Program-made: the position numbers and the translations under genes | Part shown: piece after piece, positions 44,263-55,863 of the stretch | Numbering within the stretch: the stretch's first letter is position 1 | How the letters are laid out: each line of letters starts with the position of its first letter | NCBI GenBank assembly: GCA_023657425.1 | Contig: JAGTJW010000001.1 | Location: forward strand, 62,001 to 126,000 | Length of the DNA: 64,000 nucleotides | From: Ideonella sp. WA131b | GTDB taxonomy: Bacteria; Pseudomonadota; Gammaproteobacteria; Burkholderiales; Burkholderiaceae_C | Direction: 5' to 3' | The notes under the pieces: model-generated | What the model was told of the DNA's origin: nothing | What the model saw: the letters and a program-made list of their open reading frames with translations, nothing else | Database searches by the model: none

Positions 44263-45459
44263 ATGCACCCAACCGCCCCGACACCGCCCTGGCCCTGCGT
44301 CCGGCTGCGCTGGCGCCAGCGCGCGCCTGCCCGTCAGCGCTGGCTGCTGGCTCGTCGGCGTGTGCACCGACGATCGCCGCTGCTCTTCACGCTGACTGAG
44401 CACTGGCTGGTGGCGTTCCGCTACAAGCTGCTGTACTCGTGCTGCATCGGCGCTGGCCTGTCTGTCGGTCGTCAACGACGGCAGTGCAGCCTGCTGCACG
44501 CCTGGCTGCACGACCAGCTGGCGGGCCAGTGGCGCAGGCCTGCCCGCTTCCTCGGCCGCGGGCTGGCACAGCGGCTGGGCGGGCGTGTGGCCCTTCGACC
44601 TTGCTCCTGTGTCACTGCTGGGTCCGCCTCTGGGGCAGTGGTTGGCCGATGCGATCACCGGCTTCGACTCGGCCGCCGATCTACGACCTCGCCAGCCGCA
44701 GCACCCAGCTCACGCTGCTCGTCAGCCTGCTGGCCACGCTGGCCTTCGTGGCCGTGATCAGCAGCCGCGAGCGCCTGGCCAGTGCCAAGGCAAAGGCCGA
44801 GGCGGCCGAGCGCGCCGCCGCCGAGAACCAGCTCAAGCTGCTGCAGAGCCAGCTCGAGCCGCACATGCTGTTCAACACGCTGGCCAACCTGCGCGTGCTG
44901 ATCGGCCTGGACGCCGCCGCCGCGCAGCAGATGCTCGACCGGCTGATCGCCTACCTGCGCGCCACGCTCGAGGCCTCGCGGCTGCCCGCACACCCGCTGG
45001 CCACCGAGTACGCGCGTGTGGCCGACTACCTGGCGCTGATGGCCATCCGCATGGGCCCGCGGCTGCAGGTGGAGCTCCATCTGCCGCCCGCGCTGGTCGC
45101 GCACCCGGTGCCACCGCTGCTGCTGCAGCCGCTGGTCGAAAACGCCATCAAGCACGGCTTGGAGCCGCACGTGGCCGGCGGCCGACTGGTGGTGAGCGCG
45201 TTTGCAGGACGGCGAGATGCTGGTGCTGCAGGTGCGCGACACCGGCATCGGCTTGGCGCAAGCGGCCGCCGTCACGGCGGGCACGCGCTTCGGCCTGGCC
45301 CAGGTGCGCGAGCGGCTGGCCACGCTGCACGGCGCGCGCGCCAGCCTGGTGGTGGCGCCGGCTCCCGATGCCGAGGGCGGCACCGTGGCCACGATCCGAC
45401 TGCCGCGCGCGGCCGCACCCGCTGCCGCACCGGCCACCCTGCCCACGCCCACGCCATGA
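44263..45459 (+). pseudogene. LytS-type sensor histidine kinase, several frameshifts (possible sequence errors)
   Basis: The kinase can be followed through frame changes: an N-terminal membrane part ('LTEHWLVAFRYKLLYSCCIGAGL', 'DLAPVSLLGPPLGQWLADAITGF'), a last membrane helix 'TLLVSLLATLAFVAVISSRERL', the His-kinase segment 'AAENQLKLLQSQLEPHMLFNTLANLRVL' (in parts, the H of QLEPHMLFN), 'LLLQPLVENAIKHGLEP' (N box) and 'MLVLQVRDTGIGLAQ' plus 'RFGLAQVRERLATLHG' (G boxes). One extra base at about 44671 and one at about 45202 account for two shifts, and at least one more lies before 44585. It is followed with ATGA overlap by its LytTR response regulator. Nearby glnS has similar one-base lesions, so error is plausible. 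Confidence 0.75.
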
Positions 45460-46277
45460 ACCCCACCGCCCTGATCGCCGAAGACGAACCGCTGCTCGCC
45501 ACCCACCTGCGCCAGGAGTTGCTGCGCCTGTGGCCCGGCCTGGAGGTGCTGGCCACCGTGGGCGACGGGCTGCAGGCGGTGGCGCAGACGCTGGCGCTGC
45601 AGCCGACGCTGGCCTTCTTCGACATCCGCATGCCCGGTTGCACCGGCCTTGAAGCCGCTGCCGCGCTGGCCGAAGACTGGCCGCAGGGCGAGGGCAGCGC
45701 GCCCTTTCCGTTGATCGTGTTCGTCACCGCCTACAGCGACCACGCGCTCGCCGCCTTCGAGGCCCAGGCCGCCGACTACCTGGTGAAGCCGGTCGATCCG
45801 CCGCGGCTGGCCGCCTGCGTGCAGCGGCTGCAGCAGCGGCTGCAGGAGCGCCAGCGGCAGGCACCGGCGCCGGCGCAGGCGCTCGATGCCGCGGTGGCGC
45901 AGCTGCGCTCCTTGCTGGGCGGCGCGGCACCGGCCGGCGGGCCGCCGGCGGCGCGGCTGGAGGTGATCCAGGCCCAGGTCGGCAGCGTCGTGCACTTCGT
46001 GCCGCTGGACGAGGTGATCTACTTCGAGGCCGCCGACAAATACGTGCGCGTCGTCACCGCGGCGCGCGAGCACCTGATCCGGCAATCGCTGCGCGAGCTG
46101 CTGCCGATGCTCGACACCGCGGTGTTCTGGCAGGTGCACCGCGGCACCGTGGTGCAGGCACGCTGCATCGAGCAGGCAAGGCGCGAGGAGTCCGGCAAGG
46201 TGACGCTCAAGCTGCGCGGCCGGCCCGAAACGGTGACGGCGAGCCGGCTGTACGCACACCTGTTCAAGGGCCAGTAG
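45456..46277 (+). CDS. LytTR-family response regulator
   Basis: About 273 residues from ATG 45456, which overlaps the kinase stop as ATGA. Residues 1-130 are a receiver domain: 'ALIAEDEPLLATHLRQEL', 'PTLAFFDIRMPGCTGLEAA' with the phospho-accepting Asp, 'VFVTAYSDHALAAFEAQAADYLVKPVD' (in parts). After a Pro/Ala/Gln linker the LytTR DNA-binding domain covers about 170-273: 'VHFVPLDEVIYFEAADKYVRVVTAAREHLIRQSLRELLPML' (in parts) and 'FWQVHRGTVVQARCIEQA'. It is AlgR/YehT-like and should control promoters with paired LytTR sites. Target genes are unknown. Confidence 0.92.
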   Translation: MNPTALIAEDEPLLATHLRQELLRLWPGLEVLATVGDGLQAVAQTLALQPTLAFFDIRMPGCTGLEAAAALAEDWPQGEGSAPFPLIVFVTAYSDHALAAFEAQAADYLVKPVDPPRLAACVQRLQQRLQERQRQAPAPAQALDAAVAQLRSLLGGAAPAGGPPAARLEVIQAQVGSVVHFVPLDEVIYFEAADKYVRVVTAAREHLIRQSLRELLPMLDTAVFWQVHRGTVVQARCIEQARREESGKVTLKLRGRPETVTASRLYAHLFKGQ

Positions 46278-46408
46278 CGCCGGCAGCGCCTGCGCCTTGC
46301 GGGGCGGTGGCGCCGCTTCGCGACAGTCGGCGCCCAGACGTCGCGGCGCACTGGCCCGCCACGCAGCCCGCGGGAACCATGGCGTCCAGACCTGCACTGG
46401 AGCCCGCC

Positions 46409-46810
46409 ATGACCACCTTCGTCGAACTCGCCGCCACCAAGCCCGTGATCTTTGTCCACGCCGTCTCGATGATCGGCGCCGTCGCGCTCGGCGGCTGGCT
46501 GCTCGTGAGCCGCAAGGGCCGCACCGCGCACCGCGTCGGGGGCTGGGCCTGGGTGGCGCTGATGGCCACGGCCGCGATCAGCAGCCTGTTCATCCGGTCG
46601 AAGTTTCCGGGCTTCGGAGGCTTCGGGCCCATCCACCTGCTGACGCTGCTGGTGATGGTGATGCTGCCGCTGGGCGTGTTCATGGCGCGCTCGCACCGTG
46701 TCGAGGTTCACCGCCAGATGATGCGCCGCCTGTACATCGGCGCCTGTCTGGTGGCCGGCGCGTTCACGCTGCTGCCCGGCCGCATCCTGGGACAGATGCT
46801 GTGGGCCTGA
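46409..46810 (+). CDS. Small four-helix membrane protein, DUF2306-like
   Basis: About 133 residues from ATG 46409 (GGAG six bases upstream). Four hydrophobic segments are visible: 'PVIFVHAVSMIGAVALGGWLLV', 'VGGWAWVALMATAAISSLFI', 'FGPIHLLTLLVMVMLPLGVFMA' and 'LYIGACLVAGAFTLL' (in parts), with basic loops 'SRKGRTAHR' and 'RVEVHRQMMRR'. The arrangement and the HxxMM-like motif fit DUF2306 membrane proteins of unknown function. It is orphaned between the response regulator and glnS. Confidence 0.75.
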   Translation: MTTFVELAATKPVIFVHAVSMIGAVALGGWLLVSRKGRTAHRVGGWAWVALMATAAISSLFIRSKFPGFGGFGPIHLLTLLVMVMLPLGVFMARSHRVEVHRQMMRRLYIGACLVAGAFTLLPGRILGQMLWA

Positions 46811-46871
46811 GCCACTGATCGACCGATCGGCAGGGGTGCGGCGCCGGGGGCCGTCCCTAGAATCCCGGTGC

Positions 46872-48709
<1,838 letters not shown>

Positions 48710-48797
48710 GCCCGTAAAGATCGGCAAAGGGCTTGTGCAGACGGGCCGCGGCTCAGGCAGGATGCGGGTACCCACGATCCACCAGGAGAACACCGCC

Positions 48798-49301
48798 ATG
48801 ACACGCCCCGTTGCCTTTGCAGGCGCCGCCGCGCTGCTGTTTGCGATGGCCGCCACGCTGGCGCCACCGGCGCTGGCCGCCGGCCAGGTGCAGGTGAAGT
48901 GGATCGAGCCCGAGAAGTTCGCCGATGCCGGCCGCGGCAGTTTCGAGCGCGAGCGCACGCTCGAGACGCTGGCCGAGCACCTCCAAGGGCTGGGCCGCCA
49001 ATTGCCCGACGGGCAGACGCTGCGCATCGAGGTCACCGATCTCGAGCTCGCCGGCGAACTCGAGCCCTTTGGCCGCTTCCACCAGGACGTGCGCGTGCTG
49101 CGCGGCCGTGCCGACTGGCCGCGCATCAGCCTGCGCTACAGCCTGAGCGACGGCAGTCGCACGCTGGCCAGCGGTGACGCCGACCTCAGCGACCCGAACT
49201 ACTTCTTCCGCTCGCTGCGCGCCTCGCACTTGGGTGCGCTGGGCTACGAGAAGCGCATGCTCGACGACTGGGTCGCGTCGCTGGTAGCCACCAAGCGCTG
49301 A
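48798..49301 (+). CDS. Exported DUF3016-like protein
   Basis: About 167 residues from ATG 48798 (AGGAG upstream). A signal peptide 'PVAFAGAAALLFAMAATLAPPALAA' (in parts) is cleaved near residue 27. The mature protein reads 'VQVKWIEPEKFADAGRGSFERERTLETLAEHLQGLGRQLPDGQTLRIEVTDLELAGELEPFGRFHQDVRVL' (in parts) and ends with 'SDPNYFFRSLRASHLGALGYEKRMLDDW' (in parts). These are hallmarks of the DUF3016 family of periplasmic proteins whose function is not known. It stands alone between glnS and an FKBP gene. Confidence 0.82.
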   Translation: MTRPVAFAGAAALLFAMAATLAPPALAAGQVQVKWIEPEKFADAGRGSFERERTLETLAEHLQGLGRQLPDGQTLRIEVTDLELAGELEPFGRFHQDVRVLRGRADWPRISLRYSLSDGSRTLASGDADLSDPNYFFRSLRASHLGALGYEKRMLDDWVASLVATKR

Positions 49302-49470
49302 TGCGCACGGCGGGGCCACAGGCGCGGCGCGGCGCGGCGCGAAGGGCCGGGTGGGCATCAGCGCGGCGGATGGACCATGGTCGGCGTGGCATGCGTGCTC
49401 CAGGATGTGGCCGGGACGCTCGCTGATATTCTTGGAGCGTGGGCGCCCGTCTTTCGCGACCCGACCCCTC

Positions 49471-49971
49471 ATGCAAGCGTTCAAGCACCCCTCATCCGCA
49501 GGCCTCGCACTCGTGCTGTCGGCCGCCCTGGCCTGCCCCGCCGCCGCACAGACGGCGCCCACGGCCCCAGCGGCCGCCGCCCCTGCGGCGCTGCATCCGG
49601 CCCTGAAGGCCGCTGCTGCCGAACCGGGCGCCGTGGTCACCGCCAGCGGCCTGGTGTTCCGCCCGCTCGCGGCCGGCCAGGGCGCCAGCCCGACCGCCAC
49701 CGACGTGGTGCGGGTGCATTACCGCGGCACCTTCCCCGACGGGCGCGAGTTCGACAGCTCGTACAAACGCAACCAGCCGGCGAGCTTTGCGCTGAACGGC
49801 GTCATCCGCTGCTGGACCGAAGGGCTGCAGCTGATGAAGGCCGGCGGCACGGCGCGCCTGACCTGCCCGGCCGACATCGCCTACGGCGAACGCGGCGCCG
49901 GCAACGGGCTCATCCCGCCCGGCGCGGTGCTGGTGTTCGAGGTCAAGCTGCTGGGCATCGGCGCGAACTGA
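49471..49971 (+). CDS. Exported FKBP-type peptidyl-prolyl isomerase
   Basis: About 166 residues from ATG 49471. A signal peptide 'SSAGLALVLSAALACPAAAQ' is followed by a Pro/Ala-rich spacer and one FKBP domain from about residue 55: 'VTASGLVFRPLAAGQGASPTATDVVRVHYRGTFPDGREFDSSY' (in parts), 'VIRCWTEGLQLMKAGGTARLTCPADIAYGERGAGNGLIPPGAVLVFEVKLLGI' (in parts). The YGERGAG-IPPGAVLVFEVKLL ending is the classical FKBP signature. It lacks the long dimerisation helix of Mip/FkpA. Expected to help folding in the periplasm. Confidence 0.92.
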   Translation: MQAFKHPSSAGLALVLSAALACPAAAQTAPTAPAAAAPAALHPALKAAAAEPGAVVTASGLVFRPLAAGQGASPTATDVVRVHYRGTFPDGREFDSSYKRNQPASFALNGVIRCWTEGLQLMKAGGTARLTCPADIAYGERGAGNGLIPPGAVLVFEVKLLGIGAN

Positions 49972-49984
49972 GCCCGCGGCCGGG

Positions 49985-50902
49985 TCAGCCCGGCGCAGGC
50001 TTGGCGCGCAGCCGCTGCACGGCCATCACGCCCGCCAGCACCAGCACGCCGGCGATGACGCCCACCACGACCTCGGCCAGGGTGCTGCTGAGCAGAGCCG
50101 CCCAGCCCGACAGCCCCGCCACGGCGTTGGCGATGCCATGGTGCAGCAGCGGCACGCCGTGCACCAGGATGCCGCCGCCCACGAGAAACATCGCCGCCGT
50201 GCCGGCCACGCTGAGCGCCTTCATCAGCCACGGCGCGGCCACCAGCACGGCGCGTCCCAGCGCCTGCGCCGCAGTGTTCGGGCGACGGCTCAGCCAGAGG
50301 CCGGCGTCATCGAGCTTCACGATGCCAGCCACCAGGCCGTAGACGCCCACCGTCATCACCAGGGCGATCGAGGCCAGCACGGCGAACTGCGTGCCCAAGG
50401 GCTGGCCCGACACCGTGCCCAGCGTGATGGCGATGATCTCGGCTGACAAGATGAAGTCGGTGCGCACGGCACCCTTGATCTTGCCGCGCTCCAGCGCCAC
50501 GAGGTCGACCTCAGGGTCGGCCAGCGCCGCCGCCAGGTCGGCGCGGCGGACGACGTCGTCCGCGGCGCTGTGCAGAAAGCGGTGCGCCAGCTTCTCGACA
50601 CCCTCGTAGCACAGGAACGCGCCGCCAATCATCAGCAGCGGCGCCACCAGCATCGGTGCGAAAGCCCCGATGGCCAGCGCCGCCGGCACCAGGATGAGCT
50701 TGTTGACCAAAGAGCCACGCGCCACGGCCCACACCACGGGCAGCTCTCGCTCGACGCGCACGCCCGCCACCTGTTGCGCATTCAGCGCGAGGTCGTCGCC
50801 GAGAACGCCGGCGGTCTTCCTCGCCGCCACCTTGGACAGCGCGGCGACGTCGTCGAGCACGGTGGCGATGTCGTCGAGCAGCGCGAGCAGACTGGAAGCC
50901 AT
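49985..50902 (-). CDS. DUF808 membrane protein (YedI-like)
   Basis: About 305 residues from ATG 50902. The family opening 'SSLLALLDDIATVLDDVAALSKVAARKTAGVLGDDLALNAQQV' (in parts) is followed by 'REWPV'-like 'ERELPVVWAVARGSLVNKLILVPAALAI' (in parts) and several membrane helices, with 'LLMIGGAFLCYEGVEKLAHRFLH', 'ALERGKIKGAVRTDFILSAEIIAITLG' (in parts) and 'VPLLHHGIANAVAG'. DUF808 proteins are inner-membrane proteins of unknown function. It is convergent with the FKBP gene (13-base gap) and divergent from the HDOD gene. Confidence 0.88.
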   Translation of the reverse strand: MASSLLALLDDIATVLDDVAALSKVAARKTAGVLGDDLALNAQQVAGVRVERELPVVWAVARGSLVNKLILVPAALAIGAFAPMLVAPLLMIGGAFLCYEGVEKLAHRFLHSAADDVVRRADLAAALADPEVDLVALERGKIKGAVRTDFILSAEIIAITLGTVSGQPLGTQFAVLASIALVMTVGVYGLVAGIVKLDDAGLWLSRRPNTAAQALGRAVLVAAPWLMKALSVAGTAAMFLVGGGILVHGVPLLHHGIANAVAGLSGWAALLSSTLAEVVVGVIAGVLVLAGVMAVQRLRAKPAPG

Positions 50903-51008
50903 GCCGTGGATTGTGTCCTCAGGGGACGGGTGTGAACGTACAGGCCTCAAGCATGGCGCGCGCGGGCCGATAGCCCTGGCAAGTCGAACGCCGGCGCCGC
51001 ACGCACCC

Positions 51009-51965
51009 ATGCCCAAGACACCCACAGCCCCGCCACCAACCGCCGCCGCGCCGACCACCCGGGCGCCCGGCGCGTCCGATCCGTCGGCACTGGCGCATCG
51101 CATCGGCCATGAGCTCGACCGTGCCCGCCGCAGCGGACCACTGGCCCAGATCGCCATTCCGCCCTCCCCGGAGCAGCTCGCGCGGCTGCGCGAGGCTCTG
51201 GCCGTCCCCGACCCCGACCTGACGCAGCTGTCCCGCATCGCGGGCAGCGATGCCGCGATGGCCGCCACTCTGCTGCGCAACGCCAACACCGCGCGCTACC
51301 GCGGCGCTGACGCGGTGCCGGTGCAGACCGTCGGTCAGGCCCTCAACCGCATCGGCCTGCGCGAGGCCGCCGTCATCCTGACCGAGGTGCTGCTGCGTCA
51401 GGCGATCCCGGTGCGCCACCCGCTGCTGCAGCGCTTCTGGGAGCAGGCCTCGCTGCGGGCCGCTGCGATGGGCTTCATCGCCCGCCAACTGCCGGGCACG
51501 ACACCGGAACTGGCCCAGTTGTTCGGACTCTTCTGCCACGTCGGCATGCCGGTGCTGCTGCAGCGCATGCCCGGCTACAGCGGCACGCTGGCCGAGGCCT
51601 CGGCGCGCAAGGACCGCGGCCTGATCTCCACCGAGAACGCCAACCACAGGACCGACCACGCCGTGGTGGGCGCGCTGGTGGCACGGGCCTGGCAGGTGGC
51701 GCCGCCGGTGATGGTGGCGATCCGCCTGCACCACGAGCTCGACCGGGCCCGCGGCACGGCCGACGCCGATCCCGAAGCGCTGACGCTGGCGGCCATGGGG
51801 GTGCTGGCCGAACGCGCCACGCGCGAGCGCGAAGGCCTGCCACCCGACCGCGAGACCGAGCAACAGCTCAATGCGGCGCTGCAGTGGCTGGGCGTCGACT
51901 CCGAAGAGCTGACCGACTGGCACGAGGCCTTGCAGGCCGAGCTCGACGACGCCGCGGCCTGCTGA
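51009..51965 (+). CDS. HDOD-domain protein
   Basis: About 318 residues from ATG 51009. After a Pro/Thr/Ala-rich N-terminus of about 40 residues comes an HDOD domain: 'PDPDLTQLSRIAGSDAAMAATLLRNANTARYRGADAVPVQTVGQALNRIGLREAA' (in parts), 'FWEQASLRAAAMGFIARQL', 'AQLFGLFCHVGMPVLLQRMP', 'NHRTDHAVVGALVARAWQV' and 'VAIRLHHELD'. HDOD domains are related to HD phosphohydrolases but lack the full metal site and act in signalling. No second domain (GGDEF, EAL, kinase) is attached. The role is unknown; motility and stress responses are common settings. Confidence 0.88.
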   Translation: MPKTPTAPPPTAAAPTTRAPGASDPSALAHRIGHELDRARRSGPLAQIAIPPSPEQLARLREALAVPDPDLTQLSRIAGSDAAMAATLLRNANTARYRGADAVPVQTVGQALNRIGLREAAVILTEVLLRQAIPVRHPLLQRFWEQASLRAAAMGFIARQLPGTTPELAQLFGLFCHVGMPVLLQRMPGYSGTLAEASARKDRGLISTENANHRTDHAVVGALVARAWQVAPPVMVAIRLHHELDRARGTADADPEALTLAAMGVLAERATREREGLPPDRETEQQLNAALQWLGVDSEELTDWHEALQAELDDAAAC

Positions 51966-52021
51966 CGCCGCGCTCGGCAGCGTCAGGCGCCGGGCAGACT
52001 GCGGAAGAATCGGCGCCCACG

Positions 52022-53230
52022 ATGACAAGCGCCGAAGCGCCCCTGCAAGACCCGGCCGTGCTGCGCAGGCTGTTCCTGCTCGACCCCGACCTCGTCTTCC
52101 TGAACCACGGCTCTTTCGGCGCCTGCCCTCGGCCGGTGGTCGAGGTCTGCCAGCAATGGCAGCGAGAGCTCGAGCGCAACCCGGTGGCCTTCTTGGGGCG
52201 GCGTTCGGGGGCGTTGCTGCGCGCGGCGCGTGAGCGGCTGGCGGTTTATGTCGGTGCCGCCGCCGATGACCTGGTGTTCGTGCCCAATGCCACCACGGGC
52301 GTCAACATCGTCGCACGCTCGCTGCGGCTGGAGCCCGGCGACGAGATCCTCACCACCGACCAGGAGTACGGCGCCTGCGACGCCACATGGCGCGCCCTGT
52401 GCCGGCGCAGCGGCGCGGTGCTGCGGCGCGTCGTGGTGCCGCTGCCCTTCGAGCCCCAGACTTTCGTGCCGCGGCTCATGGCCGGCATCACAGCACGTAC
52501 GCGGCTGATCTTTACGAGCCACGTGGTCTCGACCACCGCCTTGGTGTTCCCGGTGGCCGAGCTGTGCGCGCAGGCGCGCGCGGCCGGCGTGCCCACGCTG
52601 ATCGACGGCGCACACGCACCAGCTCTGCTGGACCTTGACCTCGCCGCCATTGGCGCCGACCACTACACGGGCAACTGTCACAAGTGGCTGTGTGCGCCGA
52701 AGGGCTCGGCCTTCCTGCATGTGCGGCGCGAGCACCAGGCGACGTTGGACGGGGGCGTCGTCAGCTGGGGCTGGCTCGCCGACGAGCTGGCCGAAGGCGG
52801 CGGCGGCCACACCGGCTTCGACGCCTACGTCGGCAGCACGCCGCTGGAGCGGCGGCTTCAGTGGCAGGGCACGCGTGACGTCGCAGCCTTTCTGAGCGTG
52901 CCTGCCGCGATCGACTTTCTCGCCGCGCACGACTGGCTGCGCCATCGCCAGCGCTGCCGCACGCGCGCTCGGGCACTGCTGCACGAGGTGCTGGTGCGAA
53001 ATGACCGCTCGCCGATCGGCCCCGAGGAAGACTGGACGCAGATGGTGCCCATCCCCGTGCAGGCGGCCGACGCCGAGGGGCTGCGGCACTGGCTGAGCGA
53101 GTCGCGCGGCATCGAGGTGCCGGTGACGCAGCACGCGGGCCAGACCTTCGTGCGCGTGTCGGTGCAGGCCTACACCACCGAGGCCGAGCTCGCGGCGCTG
53201 GTGTCGGCACTGGCCGAGGCCGGCGTATAG
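52022..53230 (+). CDS. Class V aminotransferase, isopenicillin-N-epimerase-like
   Basis: About 402 residues from ATG 52022. It has the fold-type I PLP pattern of the epimerase/desulfurase group: 'FLNHGSFGACPRPVVEVCQQWQRELERNPVAFL' (in parts), 'LVFVPNATTGVNIVARSL', 'DQEYGACDATW', 'FTSHVVSTTALVFPV', 'LIDGAHAPALLDLDL' with the PLP-contacting Asp, and the Schiff-base lysine in 'DHYTGNCHKWLCAPKGSAFL'. Annotated relatives are called isopenicillin N epimerase-like, but the substrate in such bacteria is normally unknown. It follows the HDOD gene by 56 bases. Confidence 0.88.
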   Translation: MTSAEAPLQDPAVLRRLFLLDPDLVFLNHGSFGACPRPVVEVCQQWQRELERNPVAFLGRRSGALLRAARERLAVYVGAAADDLVFVPNATTGVNIVARSLRLEPGDEILTTDQEYGACDATWRALCRRSGAVLRRVVVPLPFEPQTFVPRLMAGITARTRLIFTSHVVSTTALVFPVAELCAQARAAGVPTLIDGAHAPALLDLDLAAIGADHYTGNCHKWLCAPKGSAFLHVRREHQATLDGGVVSWGWLADELAEGGGGHTGFDAYVGSTPLERRLQWQGTRDVAAFLSVPAAIDFLAAHDWLRHRQRCRTRARALLHEVLVRNDRSPIGPEEDWTQMVPIPVQAADAEGLRHWLSESRGIEVPVTQHAGQTFVRVSVQAYTTEAELAALVSALAEAGV

Positions 53231-53300
53231 CCATCTCGCCGGCTTTTCAGGGCCTGGCGGCGGCAGGCGGGGCGGCCAGACGCAGTATCGACGGCCGTGT

Positions 53301-55637
53301 TCAGCGCGGACGTGCACGCCGCGGCCGCGGCGTGCCGCCCGTCTCGCGCGGGGGCAAGCCGGTGTGCTGCGTCAGCAGGCGGCCCTGGGTGACGGGCGAG
53401 GTGCGCTGGCCGGCAGCCGTGCTGTTCTTGCGCCGGGCGCTGGTGTAGCCGGCCTCGCCGCTGGGCTGGAAGGCCGGGATCAGGTGGTGCTTGCCGTTGC
53501 CGATGAGGTCGGCGCGGCCCATGGTCTTGAGCGCCTCGCGCAGCAGTGGCCAGTTGGCGGGGTCGTGCCAGCGCAGGAAGGCCTTGTGCAGACGGCGACG
53601 CTTCTCGCCGCGCACGATGTCGACACGCTCGGCACGGCGTGCATCGCGACTGATGCCCTTCAGCGGGTTGAGGTTGGTGTGGTACATCGCCGTGGCCGTG
53701 GCCATCGGGCTCGGGTAGAAGGTCTGCACCTGGTCGGCCTTGAAGCCGTTGCGCTTGAGCCAGAGCGCGAGGTTCATCATGTCCTCGTCGCTGGTGCCCG
53801 GATGCGCGGCGATGAAGTAAGGAATCAGGTACTGCTTCTTGCCCGCCGCGGCGCTGGCCTCCTCGAACATCTTCTTGAAGCGGTCATAGCTGCCGATGCC
53901 GGGCTTCATCATCTTGCTGAGCGGCCCGCCCTCGGTGTGCTCGGGCGCGATCTTGAGATAACCACCAACGTGGTGGGTGACGAGCTCCTTCACGTACTCC
54001 GGGCTCTGCACGGCCAGGTCGTAGCGCAGCCCGCTGCCGATGAGGATCTTCTTGACGCCCTTCAACTGCCGCGCGCGGCGGTACAGCCTGATCAGCGGCC
54101 CGTGGTCGGTGTTCAGATTCGGGCAGATGCCGGGGTAGACGCAGCTGGGCTTGCGGCAGGCGGCCTCGATCTCGGGGCTCTTGCAGCCGATGCGCCACAT
54201 GTTGGCCGTGGGGCCGCCGAGGTCCGACACGACGCCGGTGAAGCCCTCGACCTGGTCGCGCATGCTCTCGATCTCGCGGATGATCGAGTCTTCGCTGCGG
54301 CTTTGGATGATGCGGCCCTCGTGCTCGGTGATGGAGCAGAAGGTGCAGCCGCCGAAGCAGCCGCGCATGATGTTGACGCTGAAGCGGATCATCTCCCAGG
54401 CTGGGATCTTGGTCGGCCCGTCGTGGTGGCCTTCGGCGTCGGCGTAGGCCGGGTGCGGGGAGCGCGCGTACTCGAGGTCGAACACCCAGTCCATCTCGGC
54501 CGTCGTCAGCGGGATGGGCGGCGGGTTCAGCCACAGGTCACGGTCGCCGTGCGCCTGCACCAGGGCCCGCGCATTGCCGGGGTTGGTTTCCAGGTGCAGC
54601 ACGCGGTTGGCGTGCGCGTAGAGAACCGGGTCGGCCTTCACCTGCTCGTAGCTCGGCAGGCGCACCACGGTGCACTCGCGTGGCGGCAGCGCCAGCGCCC
54701 CGCTGGCCCTGCGGCTGACGGGCAGGGCCACCACGGCCTGCGCGGGCAGGGCCGGCGGCTCGGTGCCGTCGTCCTTGGCGCAGGTCTGGCCCTGTTCGGC
54801 CGCGGCCTCGCTCGTGGTGAGGTAGGGGTTGATGTGCGCGTCGATGCGACCGGGGCGGTCGACCTCGGTGGAGTCGAGCTCGAACCAGCCGGCGAAGCGC
54901 GCGGCGCCCTCGGCATCGGTGCGGCGCATGAACGCGGTGCCGCGGATGTCGGTCATGGCGTGGATGGGCTCGCGCCGCGCCAGGCGGTGCGCCACCTCCA
55001 CCACCGCGCGCTCGGCGTTGCCGTACAGCAGCAGGTCGGCCTTGCTGTCGACCAGGATGCTGCGGCGGACCTTGTCCTGCCAGTAGTCGTAGTGCGCGAT
55101 GCGGCGCAAGGACGCCTCGATGCCGCCGATGACCACCGGCACCTCGGGCCAGGCCTCCTTGCAGCGCTGCGTGTACACCAGCGTGGCGCGGTCGGGCCGC
55201 CGGCCGCCCGCGCCACCGGGCGTGTAGGCGTCGTCGCTGCGGATCTTGCGGTCGGCCGTGTAGCGGTTGATCATCGAATCCATGTTCCCGGCTGCCACAC
55301 CGAAGAACAGCTTGGGTTTGCCCAGCGCCTTGAAGGGCTCGGCGCTCTGCCAGTCGGGCTGCGCGATGATGCCGACGCGGAAGCCCTGCGCCTCGAGCAC
55401 GCGGCCGATCACGGCCATGCCGAAGCTGGGGTGGTCGACGTAGGCGTCGCCGGTGACGATGACGATGTCGCAGCTGTCCCAGCCCAGACGCTCCATCTCG
55501 GCGCGGTTCATCGGCAGGAACGGCGCTCGGCCGAAGCGCTTGGCCCAGAACGGCTTCCAGGCCGTCAGCGCCTTGGCCACCGGCATGGCGGGCGACGGCG
55601 CAGGGGCGATACGGCGGTCGAGCAGCGTGGAGCTCAC
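53301..55637 (-). CDS. ygiQ: YgiQ-family radical SAM protein
   Basis: About 778 residues from GTG 55637 ('[13 protein letters not shown]'); ATG 55586 is an alternative. The N-terminal YgiQ domain has '[51 protein letters not shown]' (in parts) and '[28 protein letters not shown]' (in parts). The radical SAM cluster motif is '[21 protein letters not shown]' (in parts, CxxxCxxC) near residue 410. The C-terminus is '[15 protein letters not shown]' plus a basic, Pro-rich tail. The reaction is unknown; a role in RNA or protein modification is often supposed. Members are typically 650-750 residues, so this one is slightly long at both ends. Confidence 0.93.
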   Translation of the reverse strand: MSSTLLDRRIAPAPSPAMPVAKALTAWKPFWAKRFGRAPFLPMNRAEMERLGWDSCDIVIVTGDAYVDHPSFGMAVIGRVLEAQGFRVGIIAQPDWQSAEPFKALGKPKLFFGVAAGNMDSMINRYTADRKIRSDDAYTPGGAGGRRPDRATLVYTQRCKEAWPEVPVVIGGIEASLRRIAHYDYWQDKVRRSILVDSKADLLLYGNAERAVVEVAHRLARREPIHAMTDIRGTAFMRRTDAEGAARFAGWFELDSTEVDRPGRIDAHINPYLTTSEAAAEQGQTCAKDDGTEPPALPAQAVVALPVSRRASGALALPPRECTVVRLPSYEQVKADPVLYAHANRVLHLETNPGNARALVQAHGDRDLWLNPPPIPLTTAEMDWVFDLEYARSPHPAYADAEGHHDGPTKIPAWEMIRFSVNIMRGCFGGCTFCSITEHEGRIIQSRSEDSIIREIESMRDQVEGFTGVVSDLGGPTANMWRIGCKSPEIEAACRKPSCVYPGICPNLNTDHGPLIRLYRRARQLKGVKKILIGSGLRYDLAVQSPEYVKELVTHHVGGYLKIAPEHTEGGPLSKMMKPGIGSYDRFKKMFEEASAAAGKKQYLIPYFIAAHPGTSDEDMMNLALWLKRNGFKADQVQTFYPSPMATATAMYHTNLNPLKGISRDARRAERVDIVRGEKRRRLHKAFLRWHDPANWPLLREALKTMGRADLIGNGKHHLIPAFQPSGEAGYTSARRKNSTAAGQRTSPVTQGRLLTQHTGLPPRETGGTPRPRRARPR

Positions 55638-55863
55638 GGCGGTGGGGGCACCGGTGGTTCGGCCGGGCGTCGGAGGGTCAGCCCGCCATTGTCGGCCTGG
55701 CGACCACAGGCTGCACAGGCCGGCGGCCGATCGCACGCCGATTCAGGGCCTTTAGGCTCACGGCCCGTTGGGCACGGGGCGCTGCGGCTGCGCGCACGAG
55801 CCGATCCGGCGCCCAGAACCCGGACGGAGCCACAGCCGCGGTCCTGGTGCGCTTGCGGTCTCC